DNA of 64,000 nt from Hyphococcus sp. (GCA_028289605.1 JANQON010000009.1:558001-622000), one strand, 5' to 3'. Shown: positions 35,001 through 43,044, counted from the stretch's first letter. A program made the numbers and translations. Notes: generated by a model from the letters alone, not told the origin.

Positions 35001-35090
35001 GCGGGATTTCAACGCTTCCTGCGGCGCAAGGCGTTGATCGCCAATACCGGAAGCCCGGCGAAGATCTCCGACTATGCCGAGGACGCATAG
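32064..35090 (+). CDS. Fusion of a VAO-type FAD-linked oxidase with an aldehyde dehydrogenase
   Basis: The protein has 1008 residues. GGAAAGG lies 7 bases before the ATG at 32064. Residues 1-530 are a PCMH/VAO flavin oxidase: LNPRGAGMSYTKGYAPDR, GPLSGLTSTIGGGVSQNNAFFGGGLYGATAESVLSV and the family's closing DPDGHINPGALGL near 517-530. Residues about 545-1008 are an aldehyde dehydrogenase: VISPWNFPMTL (about 664), VIVKPSEVTP, FTGSVATG, the catalytic Glu in FLELGGKDP (about 761), the catalytic Cys in STGQACQS (about 797) and EETFGPIMPIAPF. One chain could oxidise an alcohol to an aldehyde and then to the acid. I know of no described enzyme with this pairing. No frame break is seen at the junction. 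Confidence 0.9.
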   Translation: MNNPILPGLSRELRSALTDILGADGFDDRSARVALFSQDIWARGEQAAFVAAPDSLQSLSRLVAEMNKRGVSLNPRGAGMSYTKGYAPDRPGVGIVDFSRLNRIIEINTDDMYVTVEAGCTWIDLYNAVRERGFRTPFWGPLSGLTSTIGGGVSQNNAFFGGGLYGATAESVLSVTVVLADGSVVRTGSAAMKNGKPFFRNYGPDLTGLFCGDAGALGFKADITFKLIPLPAHEDWASFEFRSRDACAAAMAAMMRENKACELFGFDPNLQRVRLERASLTADAKTLGNVVKKQGSLLKGLKEGAKVAFAGRSFVDKAAFSLHFVVEGHSQTGVGDDIAALKKICTEHQGKEIENSIPKIIRANPFGPLNNIVGPRGERWAPVHGIVPVSEGPAVWAEIDALFDRMTEDFETHDVTTGFLITNLGATGYLIEPVFLWPEALDAIHKETLGADYLSKLKPFDANPAATAVVAKARQAVIDIFSDHGAAHFQIGRTYPYKDGMRPETLSLLTKIKGAVDPDGHINPGALGLAAASSGRERQLTARNPRTGEHDYIFAAADNADITARAAQLRHAQKSWSALSLAERGERMLNLAGALRRRKDAIAAALETDTGRRRIAGLEVDGAAASIDAWVAHAPSLAPDGWTQGRSRPEISHAPQFVPYGLVGVISPWNFPMTLSMIDTIPALLAGSAVIVKPSEVTPRFVEPLTAAIADAGMEDVLVFVQGDGATGAALIDAADLICFTGSVATGRKVAMGCAARMIPAFLELGGKDPLVVLASADLEKATDAALRGSVLSTGQACQSIERIYVHRSLYGAFCERLAEKAKAVRLNWPEISSGELGPIIFEKQADTLKAHISDALKKGARLLAGGEVENLGGGLWLKPTVLADAVQDMVVMREETFGPIMPIAPFETTEEAVTLANDTEYGLSAAVMAGTLEEAEAVARRIDAGAVSLNDAALTAQFHEAEKHSFKCSGLGGSRMGAAGFQRFLRRKALIANTGSPAKISDYAEDA

Positions 35091-35094
35091 CCGG

Positions 35095-35388
35095 CTACGG
35101 CGCAGCGACCACCATAACGTGGCAGTCGGCGAGCGGCGCACGAACCCGTTTCAGGTCCTCATATTCCGGCGAAGACCAAAATTCTTCAATCGCCGCGCGG
35201 TTCGGCCATTTGGAAATCACCGCTGATTGCCCATCAAACAAGTCGCCTTCCAGCGCGGAAACGCCCGGCGCGCGCACGACATATTCGCCGCCGAACCTCG
35301 CAACGAGCGCCGCCGCCGGCGCGCCATACTCTTTGATGAACCGGTCCCGGTCATGGATTTCGGCGAAGACAATCATGTAAGCGGTCAT
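35095..35388 (-). CDS. DUF1330-like small alpha/beta-barrel protein
   Basis: The protein has 97 residues: TAYMIVFAEIHDRDRFIKEYGAPAAALVARFGGEYVVRAPGVSALEGD, then SAVISKWPNRAAIEEFWSSPEYEDLKRVR. This is the typical DUF1330 pattern, a dimeric ferredoxin-like fold with a conserved FW...PEY segment. Relatives have no firm function, but the fold is used by monooxygenases and isomerases. It shares a divergent operator with the VOC/MDR operon at 35478, and its 3' end is 4 bp from the convergent fusion-gene stop. Confidence 0.88.
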   Translation of the reverse strand: MTAYMIVFAEIHDRDRFIKEYGAPAAALVARFGGEYVVRAPGVSALEGDLFDGQSAVISKWPNRAAIEEFWSSPEYEDLKRVRAPLADCHVMVVAAP

Positions 35389-35423
35389 AAAATCGCACCC
35401 GCGTTGCTGGCCATGCCGATATT

Positions 35424-35439
35424 AAATGATATACCATTT
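35424..35439. promoter_or_regulatory. Region-B regulon operator, site 7 (AAATGATATACCATTT)
   Basis: An exact consensus copy between the divergent DUF1330-like gene (35388, minus strand) and the VOC gene (35478, plus strand), nearly midway between the two starts. Confidence 0.77.
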
Positions 35440-35477
35440 ACTGAAAAGCCGGCTATCCGCCAGAGAGGACGGATTTT

Positions 35478-36368
35478 ATGAAACTATTGCGCGCAGCGAC
35501 CGTCACCGTCGCAGATCTGGGCCGAGCAACCGCCAACTACGGCAAATACTTTGACTATGAGACGGTAGACGAAGGCCGGATTGCTCAGGATCTCGCGGAC
35601 AGCTGGGCGTCGCCGAACGCCGCCGGTCAGCCCTACGCGGTGATGCAACCGGCTTCGAAGGCCGACATCTATTTGCGGTTTGTCGAACAGCCGGCGCACC
35701 CCGATTATCTGCCGCTACGCAGTTACGGATGGAATTGCATTGAGATCTGCGTCGAGGACGTGCTTGCGGCAAACGCCCGGATGGAAGACTCGCCCTTTGA
35801 GATTATCGGCCCGCCGCGGGAGATTGAGGGCCTTCCGGCCATTTATCCGATGCAGGTCAAGGGACCCGACGGGGAAGTGGTCTACCTCACCCAAATCCGC
35901 GACGACCTGCCCGCGTACGATCTGCCGCGCGCGGCCAGTCCCATCGACAAGCTCTTTATATTCGTGATGGGGTGTTCCGATCTGGACGCATCGCTGAAGT
36001 GGATGGAAGACCATGTCGGCGTCCAGAAAGGTCGCGACATGGAAATTGTCTACACCATGCTCGCCGGCGCCTATGGCACGCCCATGGACGAACTCCATCG
36101 CATTGCGACCATGGTGCACGACCGCGACGTCTTTTTGGAAATGGATCAGTATCCGAAAGCTGCGGTCGTCCGCGCCCGACATGAAGGGATGCTGCCGCCT
36201 GGGTGCGCTGTCGGCACCTTGTGGACGCCGGATTTCGACGCCCTGCCCGGTCCATGGATTACGCCCCCGCAAGAACGCAACGGTCCAATCTACAAAGGCC
36301 GCCGGGCTGCGACGATCAAGGACCTTGACGGCGCGCTGATTGAAATTGTCGAAGGCGACGCGGCGTGA
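35478..36368 (+). CDS. Two-module VOC family protein
   Basis: The protein has 296 residues and no signal peptide. Two VOC modules are visible. The first, residues 1-140, begins KLLRAATVTVADLGRATANYGKYFDYETVDEG. The second, about 155-290, begins KLFIFVMGCSDLDASLKWMEDHVGVQKGRD and ends in RAATIKDLDGALIEIVEG, whose Glu is at the usual metal-ligand position. Two-module VOC proteins include extradiol ring-cleaving dioxygenases; lyases and isomerases also occur. The stop overlaps the GTG start of the MDR oxidoreductase gene. Start of a plus-strand operon: VOC, MDR, GHHTG hydrolase, DUF3598-like. Confidence 0.82.
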   Translation: MKLLRAATVTVADLGRATANYGKYFDYETVDEGRIAQDLADSWASPNAAGQPYAVMQPASKADIYLRFVEQPAHPDYLPLRSYGWNCIEICVEDVLAANARMEDSPFEIIGPPREIEGLPAIYPMQVKGPDGEVVYLTQIRDDLPAYDLPRAASPIDKLFIFVMGCSDLDASLKWMEDHVGVQKGRDMEIVYTMLAGAYGTPMDELHRIATMVHDRDVFLEMDQYPKAAVVRARHEGMLPPGCAVGTLWTPDFDALPGPWITPPQERNGPIYKGRRAATIKDLDGALIEIVEGDAA

Positions 36369-37378
36369 AACGCGTCGTTCTAAAGGCGCCGGTCGACCAT
36401 AAACCGCGTGCAGATGATTTTACGCTGATCGACGTTGCAACGTCGCCGTGCCCCGATAACGGGGTTGTTGCACGCGTCATATACGTGTCACTCGATCCGT
36501 ATGTCGGCAGCCGTATCCGCGGTCGACATATGGGGGAACCGCCGCCCGCCCCGATGGAAGACGCCATTCCCGGGGCCGTTGTCGCGCAGGTCATCGCCAC
36601 GCGCTCGGACGCATTCACGGAAGGCGACTACCTTTATTCCATGGATGGCGGCTGGCAGGAAACTGTCGCGCTTGGCGCCGATCAATGCCGAAAAGTCGAT
36701 CCCGATGTTGCGCCATTGAGCGCCCATGCGGGCGTCCTCGGCATGCCGGGCCTTACGGCTTGGGCCGGAATGACGCAGCTCGCTGATGTCGGCGCCGGCG
36801 ATGTGGTGCTGGTTGACGCTGCAGCGGGAACGGTCGGCGGCGCGGTCGGCCAGATCGCCAGATTACAAGGGGCAGCGCGCGTTGTCGGCATTGCGGGCGG
36901 CCCCGAGAAATGCGCGCTTGTCGAGAAACGCTACGGTTTTGATGCATGCGTCGACTACAAAGCCGACGGCTGGCGGGACCGTCTCGCCGAAGCCTTGCCG
37001 GACGGCTTGACCCTGTTTTTCGAAAACGTTTCAGCCGACATGGCGATGATCGCCCTGTCCCACGCACAGGTGTACGCCCGAGGCGTTCTCTGCGGCCTTG
37101 TCGACGCTTATCACACCGAACAGCAAAGCGCCCATCCGCTGAACGCCGGCCTCATTATCGGAAAGCGCGCGAAGGTTATGGGGCTTGTCGTTTATGATTT
37201 TTATCCGCGCTGGGACGAATTCGCCGCCGAAGCCGCCCCCTGGGTGAAAAGCGGTAAATTGACGATCGCCGAAGACCGAGCGGAAGGACTGGAACAGGCG
37301 CCGACGCTGTTTGAGAAGCTGATGGACGGACGCAACATCGGCAAATGCCTCGTTAGAGTCGCCGCAGAAACGGCGTAA
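36365..37378 (+). CDS. NADP-dependent oxidoreductase, zinc-independent MDR family
   Basis: The protein has 337 residues from a GTG at 36365 that overlaps the VOC stop (GTGA). It resembles leukotriene B4 12-hydroxydehydrogenase/2-alkenal reductase-type medium-chain reductases: VSLDPYVGSRIRGRHMGEP, GVLGMPGLTAWAGM, a nucleotide loop DAAAGTVGGAVGQIARLQGARVVGIAGG (about 158-185) and GLVVYDFYPRWDEF. No zinc-ligand cluster is seen. Such enzymes reduce carbon-carbon double bonds conjugated to a carbonyl. A second family member lies at 47949-49040. Confidence 0.92.
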   Translation: MKRVVLKAPVDHKPRADDFTLIDVATSPCPDNGVVARVIYVSLDPYVGSRIRGRHMGEPPPAPMEDAIPGAVVAQVIATRSDAFTEGDYLYSMDGGWQETVALGADQCRKVDPDVAPLSAHAGVLGMPGLTAWAGMTQLADVGAGDVVLVDAAAGTVGGAVGQIARLQGAARVVGIAGGPEKCALVEKRYGFDACVDYKADGWRDRLAEALPDGLTLFFENVSADMAMIALSHAQVYARGVLCGLVDAYHTEQQSAHPLNAGLIIGKRAKVMGLVVYDFYPRWDEFAAEAAPWVKSGKLTIAEDRAEGLEQAPTLFEKLMDGRNIGKCLVRVAAETA

Positions 37379-37382
37379 CGCG

Positions 37383-38189
37383 ATGGCGAAACCGAAACGA
37401 CAATTTGTTCACGGAGAATACGGACAAATCCATGTGCGGGTGTCAACGCCGAAACACAACTCAACGCAAGCCCCTCTATATTGCCTGCATATGAGCCCCA
37501 AGTCCGGGCGCCAGTTCGTCAAATTTATGACAGCGATGAGCGACGACCGCCTCGTTGTCGCGCCTGACTATCCAGGCTACGGCGAATCCGATCCGCCTCC
37601 GGAAGACCCCCATGTCACAGTGGTGGATTACGCCCGAAACGCATGGCTTGTCGCTGATGCGCTCGGGCACAAGGTTATCGACCTGTTCGGTCATCACACA
37701 GGATCAAAAGTCGCGGCTGAGATGGCGTTTCTTCGGCCCGACCGCGTGCGGTCCATCGTTATGGTTTCAGCCGCTGTGTTTTCGCCGGAAGAACGAGCGC
37801 AGTTTGAGGCGTATTTTTCACCAATCCCCCTGGATGAGGCGGGCACCCGGTTTCGCATCATGTGGGAGCGGATCATCCATCATCGCGGACCCGGGATGAC
37901 TTTGGAGATGATGGCGGAATCGATGGCGGAAAACTTGCGCGGCGGTGAAAACTATGAGTGGGGCCACCGCGCGGCGTTCTCCTATGGCGACCGTTTTAAC
38001 GACGTCGTTGGCGAGCTGCCGCACCCCATCACCCTCATCAATCCCGCCGACGAGCTACAGGAACACACCCGCCGCGCGAAAGAATTCCTGCGCAACGGCG
38101 TCATCGTCGAGCGCCCCGATTGGGGTCACGGATTCCTTGACGTGTTTACAGACGACGCGGTTGCAACCGTGAAGAAGGCGCTGAACTGA
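37383..38189 (+). CDS. Alpha/beta-hydrolase-fold protein with His at the nucleophile position (GHHTG)
   Basis: The protein has 268 residues and no signal peptide. Fold motifs are LYCLHMSPKSGRQF, LVVAPDYPGYGESDPP and the elbow IDLFGHHTGSKVAAEMAF, with His105 where the nucleophile should be. Unlike its two paralogues, it keeps a C-terminal His in ERPDWGHGFLDVF and an acidic loop NPADELQEHT. It may therefore still bind or activate a substrate, perhaps as a lyase or cofactor-free enzyme rather than an esterase. It follows the MDR gene by 4 bp in the operon from 35478. Compare 22938-23834 and 45350-46147. Confidence 0.85.
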   Translation: MAKPKRQFVHGEYGQIHVRVSTPKHNSTQAPLYCLHMSPKSGRQFVKFMTAMSDDRLVVAPDYPGYGESDPPPEDPHVTVVDYARNAWLVADALGHKVIDLFGHHTGSKVAAEMAFLRPDRVRSIVMVSAAVFSPEERAQFEAYFSPIPLDEAGTRFRIMWERIIHHRGPGMTLEMMAESMAENLRGGENYEWGHRAAFSYGDRFNDVVGELPHPITLINPADELQEHTRRAKEFLRNGVIVERPDWGHGFLDVFTDDAVATVKKALN

Positions 38190-38244
38190 CGCGCGGCCGC
38201 GGAAAGTCAATCGATTTCGAAACCGTTTGCAGAAGGAGGAAGCC

Positions 38245-38763
38245 GTGAACGACACGGTCACATCAAACGAACTGAAGAAGATCATGCCGCTTCTTGCGCG
38301 CCACGAAGGCGTTTGGGAAGGCCATTATCGGTACTACAATTCTATCGGAGACAAAATCGACGAACATCGATCGCGATTACTGTGCCGGTTTCCCGATGAG
38401 GGACATCCCTACCATCAAACGAATTACTACGCCTGGGCGGACGGGAAGACCGAATCGCGCGATTTTCCCGCCATGGTCCGCGACGGCCGCTTGTGGTGGG
38501 ACAATGATTTCATCAGGGGCTGGGCCTGCGACGTCGCCCTTGATGAAAACGCCCGCACGACCATGCTGCACTGGGTCAGGACCGGCGAGCCCGACCTGTA
38601 TCTCTATGAGATGATCCAACTCTCCGATGACGGAGAATCGCGGGCCCGCATTTGGCAGTGGTTCAAGAAAGACCGATTGTTCCAGCGCACGCTCGTTGAC
38701 GAAAAGCGCGTTAGCCATGACTGGCGCGCCTATGAAGGCAAAGACTTCACGTTTGAGAGCTGA
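38245..38763 (+). CDS. DUF3598-like / lipocalin-type beta-barrel protein
   Basis: The protein has 172 residues from the GTG at 38245, which has AAGGAGG just upstream; the in-frame TTG at 38227 lacks a site. It reads MPLLARHEGVWEGHYRYYNSIGDKIDEHRSRLLCRFP, then HQTNYYAWADGKTESRDFPAMVRDGRLWWDNDFIRGWACDV and SRARIWQWFKKDRLFQRTLVDEKRV. The repeated WxG/strand pattern resembles the DUF3598 proteins of cyanobacteria and other bacteria, which I recall as lipocalin-like barrels related in fold to bilin lyases of the CpcS group. A ligand-binding role is likely. It overlaps the convergent HMG-CoA-lyase-like gene by 17 bp. Confidence 0.68.
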   Translation: MNDTVTSNELKKIMPLLARHEGVWEGHYRYYNSIGDKIDEHRSRLLCRFPDEGHPYHQTNYYAWADGKTESRDFPAMVRDGRLWWDNDFIRGWACDVALDENARTTMLHWVRTGEPDLYLYEMIQLSDDGESRARIWQWFKKDRLFQRTLVDEKRVSHDWRAYEGKDFTFES

Positions 38764-39682
38764 CGAATCCCAAGGGGAGACCGGCGCGGGGCAGAAACCC
38801 GTAAAGGTCTTCATCGGGAACGCCTGCTGCGACAATCTCGCGGCAGGCCATTAGTTTCTCCAGATCGATACCAGTGGATACGCCCATCGACTCGAACATA
38901 AAGACCAGATCTTCTGTGACGATATTACCGCTGGCGCCGGGGGCGGTCGGACACCCGCCCAGGCCGCCGAGCGATGAATCAAACGTCGTAATCCCCTCTT
39001 CATAGGCGGCGAGCGCATTTGCGAGCCCGAGGCCGCGCGTGTTGTGCAGATGAACGCCCTGTAGCTTGTCGGCGCCGACGACGCCGCGCACGGCGCGGAT
39101 CAGTTTTTTGACCGACGCGGGGTCCGCGTATCCCGTGGTGTCGGAGAGGCCAACCTCGTCGCAGCCTGCTTCGACGAGGCGTTCTGCTAGGCGTAGAATA
39201 CTGTCTTCCTCGATCGGTCCCTCCAGGGTGCAGCCAAAAGCGGTGGACAGCGAGCCTTCAAAATGCGGTCGTTCGCCTTCCGGCAATCCTGACAGGAATT
39301 CGGCGATGGCGCGCGCTTCATCGATGACCTGATCATGGGTTCGGCGAATATTGCGCAAGGAATGGGTTTCGCTCACCGACAAAGGCAGCGTGATCTTGTG
39401 GGCGCCGGCGGCGACGGCGGCTTCAGCCCCGCGCATATTGGGCACCAGAACAGCGACCACGAGGCCAGGTATCGTTCTTGCGAACTCCACCACTTGCCCG
39501 GTATCCGCCATCTGCGGCAGAAGCCTTCGGGAAACGAAAGATCCGACCTCAATCTCTGTGACGCCTGCCTTCGCCTCCGCCTCAATCCAACGTTTCTTGA
39601 ACGCCAGCGGCATGGCGGCGGCGCAGTTCTGGAGGCCATCGCGGGGACCGACTTCGCTGATTAAGACCGCAGAATCGCTCAT
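38747..39682 (-). CDS. Hydroxymethylglutaryl-CoA lyase-like enzyme
   Basis: The protein has 311 residues from ATG 39682; the frame continues upstream through the operator but is not coding there. It begins with the DRE-TIM signature VLISEVGPRDGLQN. HLHNTRGLGLANALAAYEEG supplies the metal-binding His pair, and the C-terminal loop SSLGGLGGCPTAPGASGNIVTEDLVFMFESMG contains the active Cys of HMG-CoA lyases. It would split a 3-hydroxyacyl-CoA with a 3-carboxymethyl or similar branch into two pieces. Beside LeuCD and a CaiB transferase, the substrate may be a substituted malyl- or citramalyl-CoA rather than HMG-CoA. Confidence 0.93.
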   Translation of the reverse strand: MSDSAVLISEVGPRDGLQNCAAAMPLAFKKRWIEAEAKAGVTEIEVGSFVSRRLLPQMADTGQVVEFARTIPGLVVAVLVPNMRGAEAAVAAGAHKITLPLSVSETHSLRNIRRTHDQVIDEARAIAEFLSGLPEGERPHFEGSLSTAFGCTLEGPIEEDSILRLAERLVEAGCDEVGLSDTTGYADPASVKKLIRAVRGVVGADKLQGVHLHNTRGLGLANALAAYEEGITTFDSSLGGLGGCPTAPGASGNIVTEDLVFMFESMGVSTGIDLEKLMACREIVAAGVPDEDLYGFLPRAGLPLGFVSSQT

Positions 39683-39737
39683 TTTTTGGTTAATTCCGAC
39701 TTGTGTGACAACGCTTGCGCGCGACAGGGAATTTGTG

Positions 39738-39753
39738 AAATGATATACCAAAT
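39738..39753. promoter_or_regulatory. Region-B regulon operator, site 8 (AAATGATATACCAAAT)
   Basis: Near-consensus copy between the divergent HMG-CoA-lyase-like gene (39682, minus strand) and the CaiB gene (39784, plus strand). Confidence 0.72.
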
Positions 39754-39783
39754 TCAAGGACCCACCAACCGGACTTTTCTATA

Positions 39784-40989
39784 ATGGGCGCACCCAAGCC
39801 GCTGGCCGGCGTAAAAGTAGTCGAATTCACCCATATGGTGATGGGTCCGGCCGCGGGTCTGGTCTTTTCCGACCTTGGGGCCGACGTCATCAAGGTGGAG
39901 CCGATCGGCGGCGACAAAACCCGACGCCTGCGCGGGTCGGGCGCCGGCTATTTCTCCATGTACAACCGAAACAAGAAAAGTCTTTCGGTCGATCTGAAGT
40001 CGAAAGAAGGCGCAGAGATCGCCCTGCGACTGATCGACGATGCAGACATCTTCATCGAGAATTTTCGCCCGGGCGCCCTGGACAAACTTGGCTTCGGATA
40101 TGACGCTCTTGCAAAGCGCAATCCCAAGCTGATCTATTGTTCAGAAAAAGGATTTCTAGACGGTCCGTATGCGCATCGAACGGCGCTGGACGAAGTGGCG
40201 CAGATGATGGGCGGCCTCGCCTACATGACCGGCCCCCCAGGCCGGCCGTTGCGCGCAGGATCATCTGTTATCGATATCACCGGCGGCATGTTCGGGGCAA
40301 TCGCCGCTTTGGCGGCGCTTAACGAACGCGAACGAACCGGTAAAGGTCGTCACATCGCCGCTTCGCTTTTTGAAACGACCGTGTTCATGGTCGGCCAGCA
40401 CATTGCGCAGCTCGCAGTCACCGGTGCGCCTGCGGCGCCGATGCCGGCCCGCGTTTCCGCATGGGCGGTCTACGACGTCTTCGACGTAAAGGACGATGAA
40501 AAAGTCTTTGTCGGGGTCGTGTCCGACTCACAGTGGCGCAAATTCTGCGCCGCATTTGACCTGACCGACTGGGCGGAAGACGAATCTCTGGCGTCGAACA
40601 ACGACAGGGTCGCCAAACGGGATGAAATTCTGCCCCGCTTGCGCGAAATTTTCCTGCGTTACAGCAAGAACGAGCTGATGGAAAAGCTCGAACATACCGG
40701 GCTGCCGTTTGCGCCGATCGCGAAGCCGGAAGAATTGGTGGACGATCCGCACCTGAACGCCAGCGGCGGTCTTATCGATATGGATATTCCTGACGGCGGA
40801 CAAGTCGCCCTTCCCGCGCTTCCAGTCAGCATAGACGGGGCGCGCCCGCAGAAGCGTCTTGATCCGCCCCATATCGGCGAGCACAGCGGGGAAATACTGT
40901 CGGACCTTGGGTATACCGACCGTGAAATTGCAGACCTCTTTGCGCGCGGCGTCGTAGACGGTGTCGGCGCCGCGAAAGCCGCCGAATAG
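39784..40989 (+). CDS. CaiB/BaiF family CoA-transferase (third copy)
   Basis: The protein has 401 residues: LAGVKVVEFTHMVMGPAAGLVFSDLGADVIKVEPIGGDKTR at the N-terminus and the catalytic Asp in RTALDEVAQMMGGLAYMTGPPG near residue 137. The C-terminus carries an extra tail after FARGVVDGVG. Class III CoA-transferases exchange CoA between acids. It is divergent from the lyase gene and convergent with the LeuD-type gene. A sensible reading is that LeuCD hydrates the acid, this enzyme adds CoA and the lyase cleaves the product. Confidence 0.93.
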   Translation: MGAPKPLAGVKVVEFTHMVMGPAAGLVFSDLGADVIKVEPIGGDKTRRLRGSGAGYFSMYNRNKKSLSVDLKSKEGAEIALRLIDDADIFIENFRPGALDKLGFGYDALAKRNPKLIYCSEKGFLDGPYAHRTALDEVAQMMGGLAYMTGPPGRPLRAGSSVIDITGGMFGAIAALAALNERERTGKGRHIAASLFETTVFMVGQHIAQLAVTGAPAAPMPARVSAWAVYDVFDVKDDEKVFVGVVSDSQWRKFCAAFDLTDWAEDESLASNNDRVAKRDEILPRLREIFLRYSKNELMEKLEHTGLPFAPIAKPEELVDDPHLNASGGLIDMDIPDGGQVALPALPVSIDGARPQKRLDPPHIGEHSGEILSDLGYTDREIADLFARGVVDGVGAAKAAE

Positions 40990-40990
40990 C

Positions 40991-41623
40991 CTATTCGTAA
41001 ATCCAAGGCCGGCGTTTGACGTCATTCTTCAGAAAGGCGTCGATGTCGCTTTTGCGGGTCAGCGTCAATCCAATGGGATCAAGACCGCCCATCAACAGAC
41101 GCTTTTGATATGGATCAACGTCGAAGGAGAACGATAAGGACGCCGCCTGCGCCTTCACTCTTTGAGCGTCCAAGTCGATATTCAAAACGTGTTTTTGCGG
41201 GTCTTTGCGCACATGATCCGCCAAGACAAGGACGTCCGGCTTGTCCAGAATGATCGGCAAGACGCCGTTGCGGCCGCAATTGCCGTGAAAAATTTCACCA
41301 AACGATTCGGCAATGATGCTCCGGATCCCGTACTCGGCGAGCGCCCAAACCGCATGCTCGCGAGACGAGCCGCATCCGAAATTGGCGCCGGCGAGAATGA
41401 TCGACGCGTTTCGATACGGCGCTTGGTTGAGGATAAAGTCGGGATTCTCGGCGCGCGATTGAGACGACTGATACCGTTGGCCAGCGAACAGGCCGTCGCC
41501 TAATCCGTCTCGGCTCACTGTCTTCATTTCGCGAGACGGAATTATCTGATCCGTATCAATATTATCTGTTAACATCGGCGCAGCAACGCCGGTATGACTG
41601 GAAAATGGGGGACGCCGGCTCAT
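40991..41623 (-). CDS. leuD: Isopropylmalate/alkylmalate dehydratase small subunit (LeuD-like)
   Basis: The protein has 210 residues. Typical small-subunit features are TDNIDTDQIIPSREMKT near the N-terminus, GANFGCGSSREHAVWALAEYGIRSIIAESFGEIFHGNCGRNGVLPI and a C-terminal PWIYE-type tail. It completes the active site of the aconitase-family large subunit encoded directly upstream (4-bp overlap). Leucine biosynthesis would normally bring leuA or leuB nearby; none is here, and the pair lies in a catabolic regulon. It may hydrate a substituted maleate such as citraconate or dimethylmaleate, as DmdAB does in nicotinate fermentation. Confidence 0.93.
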   Translation of the reverse strand: MSRRPPFSSHTGVAAPMLTDNIDTDQIIPSREMKTVSRDGLGDGLFAGQRYQSSQSRAENPDFILNQAPYRNASIILAGANFGCGSSREHAVWALAEYGIRSIIAESFGEIFHGNCGRNGVLPIILDKPDVLVLADHVRKDPQKHVLNIDLDAQRVKAQAASLSFSFDVDPYQKRLLMGGLDPIGLTLTRKSDIDAFLKNDVKRRPWIYE

Positions 41624-43044
41624 GGCGCCGCCATTTTGTCGCCCGAGAGCGTGTCGGCTCCGACAATCTTTCCGACAACTGCGCTGGCGGCCACCGTTGC
41701 CGGGCTGGCGAGATGGGTGCGAACGCCGGGCCCTTGTCGACCTTCAAAGTTCCGATTGGTCGTCGACACGACACGGGCCCCGGGAGGAAAAGTCTCGCCT
41801 CCCGCATAAAAACACATGGCGCAGCCCGGTTCGCCCCATTCGAATCCAGCAGCTCTGAAGATCTGGTCGAGTCCCTCGGATTCGGCCTGGCACCGGACCC
41901 CTTGAGAGCCGGGAACGCACACAGCCCGCACGCCCGAGGCGACTTTGCGCCCTCTTAGGACCGACGCGGCCTCGCGCAGGTCCGAAAGACGTCCGTTTGT
42001 GCATGAGCCGATAAAGACGCCGTCAACGGAACAGGCTGACAGTCGCGCGCCGGGCGACACATCCATATACGCCATCGCCTTCGCCGCCTGGTCCCGCTTG
42101 GTCGCCGGCAATGCGTTGATGACCGGAATGGCTTCATCAACAGCAATGCACTGTTCAGGACTCGTTCCCCAACTGATCATCGGCTCGATCTTGTCAGCGT
42201 TCAGGACAATTTCCTCTTCGAATATCGCTTCATCATCTGTATAAAGATCGCTCCAAATGGCCTTGGCCTCATCCAAATTGCGCGCCGACGGCGCGAATGG
42301 ACGTCCCTCTACGTATTTCAGCACGTTTTCATCAGGCGCGATCAATGCGGTGAACGCTGCAAACTCAACGGCGAGATTGCACAAGGTCAGCCGCTGTTCG
42401 ATGCTGAGCGCATCAATCGCTGAGCCCGCATACTCAACGACGCGACGTTCAGCGCCGCCGGCGCCATAGGCGCTGATGATGTGCAGCGCGAGATCTTTGG
42501 CGGCAACGCCCGGACGCAAGCGACCATTCACGCGGATACGCATCTGCGCTGGTTTCTTGATGCGCATCACGCCCGTCGCCATGGCATGTTCGGCCTCGCT
42601 CGACCCGACCCCGACGGCGAACGCGCCCAGCGCGCCGAGACTGCAGGTATGGCTGTCTGGACAGATAAGGCTCACGCCAGGATGCGCGATGCCTTGTTCC
42701 GGCGCCGTGACGTGGACAATCCCCTGGCGCGGATCGTCCGTATCAATCAGGTGGACGCCGGCCTCCTGCGCCATTCTTCTCGTTTCTGTGATGAACACTT
42801 CTCCGCCCGGCAAACGCGCGTCGTTGGGGCCGCGCCCTTCACGAAACGATACAATATGATCCATCACCGCGAAAACGCGCGACGGCGCGCGCGGGCGCCG
42901 TCCGGTCTCCGCGAGCCCGCGCAGGGCGACGCCGCCGGTTCGCTCATGCAGCATGACGCGGTCAATGGCGATCAGGCTTGCGCCGTCGCCGTCTGGCGCG
43001 ACCTCGTGCATCGTCCACAACTTATCGAACAGGGTTTTCGCCAA
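41620..43044 (-). CDS. leuC: Isopropylmalate/alkylmalate dehydratase large subunit (LeuC-like)
   Basis: The protein has 474 residues, the normal LeuC length, when started at the TTG at 43044 (AKTLFDKLWTMHEV, with GGAAGG five bases upstream). The ATG at 43113 would place the operator inside the gene. The three iron-sulfur cysteines are present: FIGSCTNGRLSDL and EPGCAMCFYAG. DHIVSFR, PDSHTCSLGALGAFAVGVGSSEAEHAMATG and ISWGTSPEQ also match. It is diverged in the second exon-like block VDPD region from standard LeuC, consistent with an altered substrate. It is divergent from the CpcT-like gene 43198 across an operator copy. Confidence 0.9.
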   Translation of the reverse strand: MAKTLFDKLWTMHEVAPDGDGASLIAIDRVMLHERTGGVALRGLAETGRRPRAPSRVFAVMDHIVSFREGRGPNDARLPGGEVFITETRRMAQEAGVHLIDTDDPRQGIVHVTAPEQGIAHPGVSLICPDSHTCSLGALGAFAVGVGSSEAEHAMATGVMRIKKPAQMRIRVNGRLRPGVAAKDLALHIISAYGAGGAERRVVEYAGSAIDALSIEQRLTLCNLAVEFAAFTALIAPDENVLKYVEGRPFAPSARNLDEAKAIWSDLYTDDEAIFEEEIVLNADKIEPMISWGTSPEQCIAVDEAIPVINALPATKRDQAAKAMAYMDVSPGARLSACSVDGVFIGSCTNGRLSDLREAASVLRGRKVASGVRAVCVPGSQGVRCQAESEGLDQIFRAAGFEWGEPGCAMCFYAGGETFPPGARVVSTTNRNFEGRQGPGVRTHLASPATVAASAVVGKIVGADTLSGDKMAAP

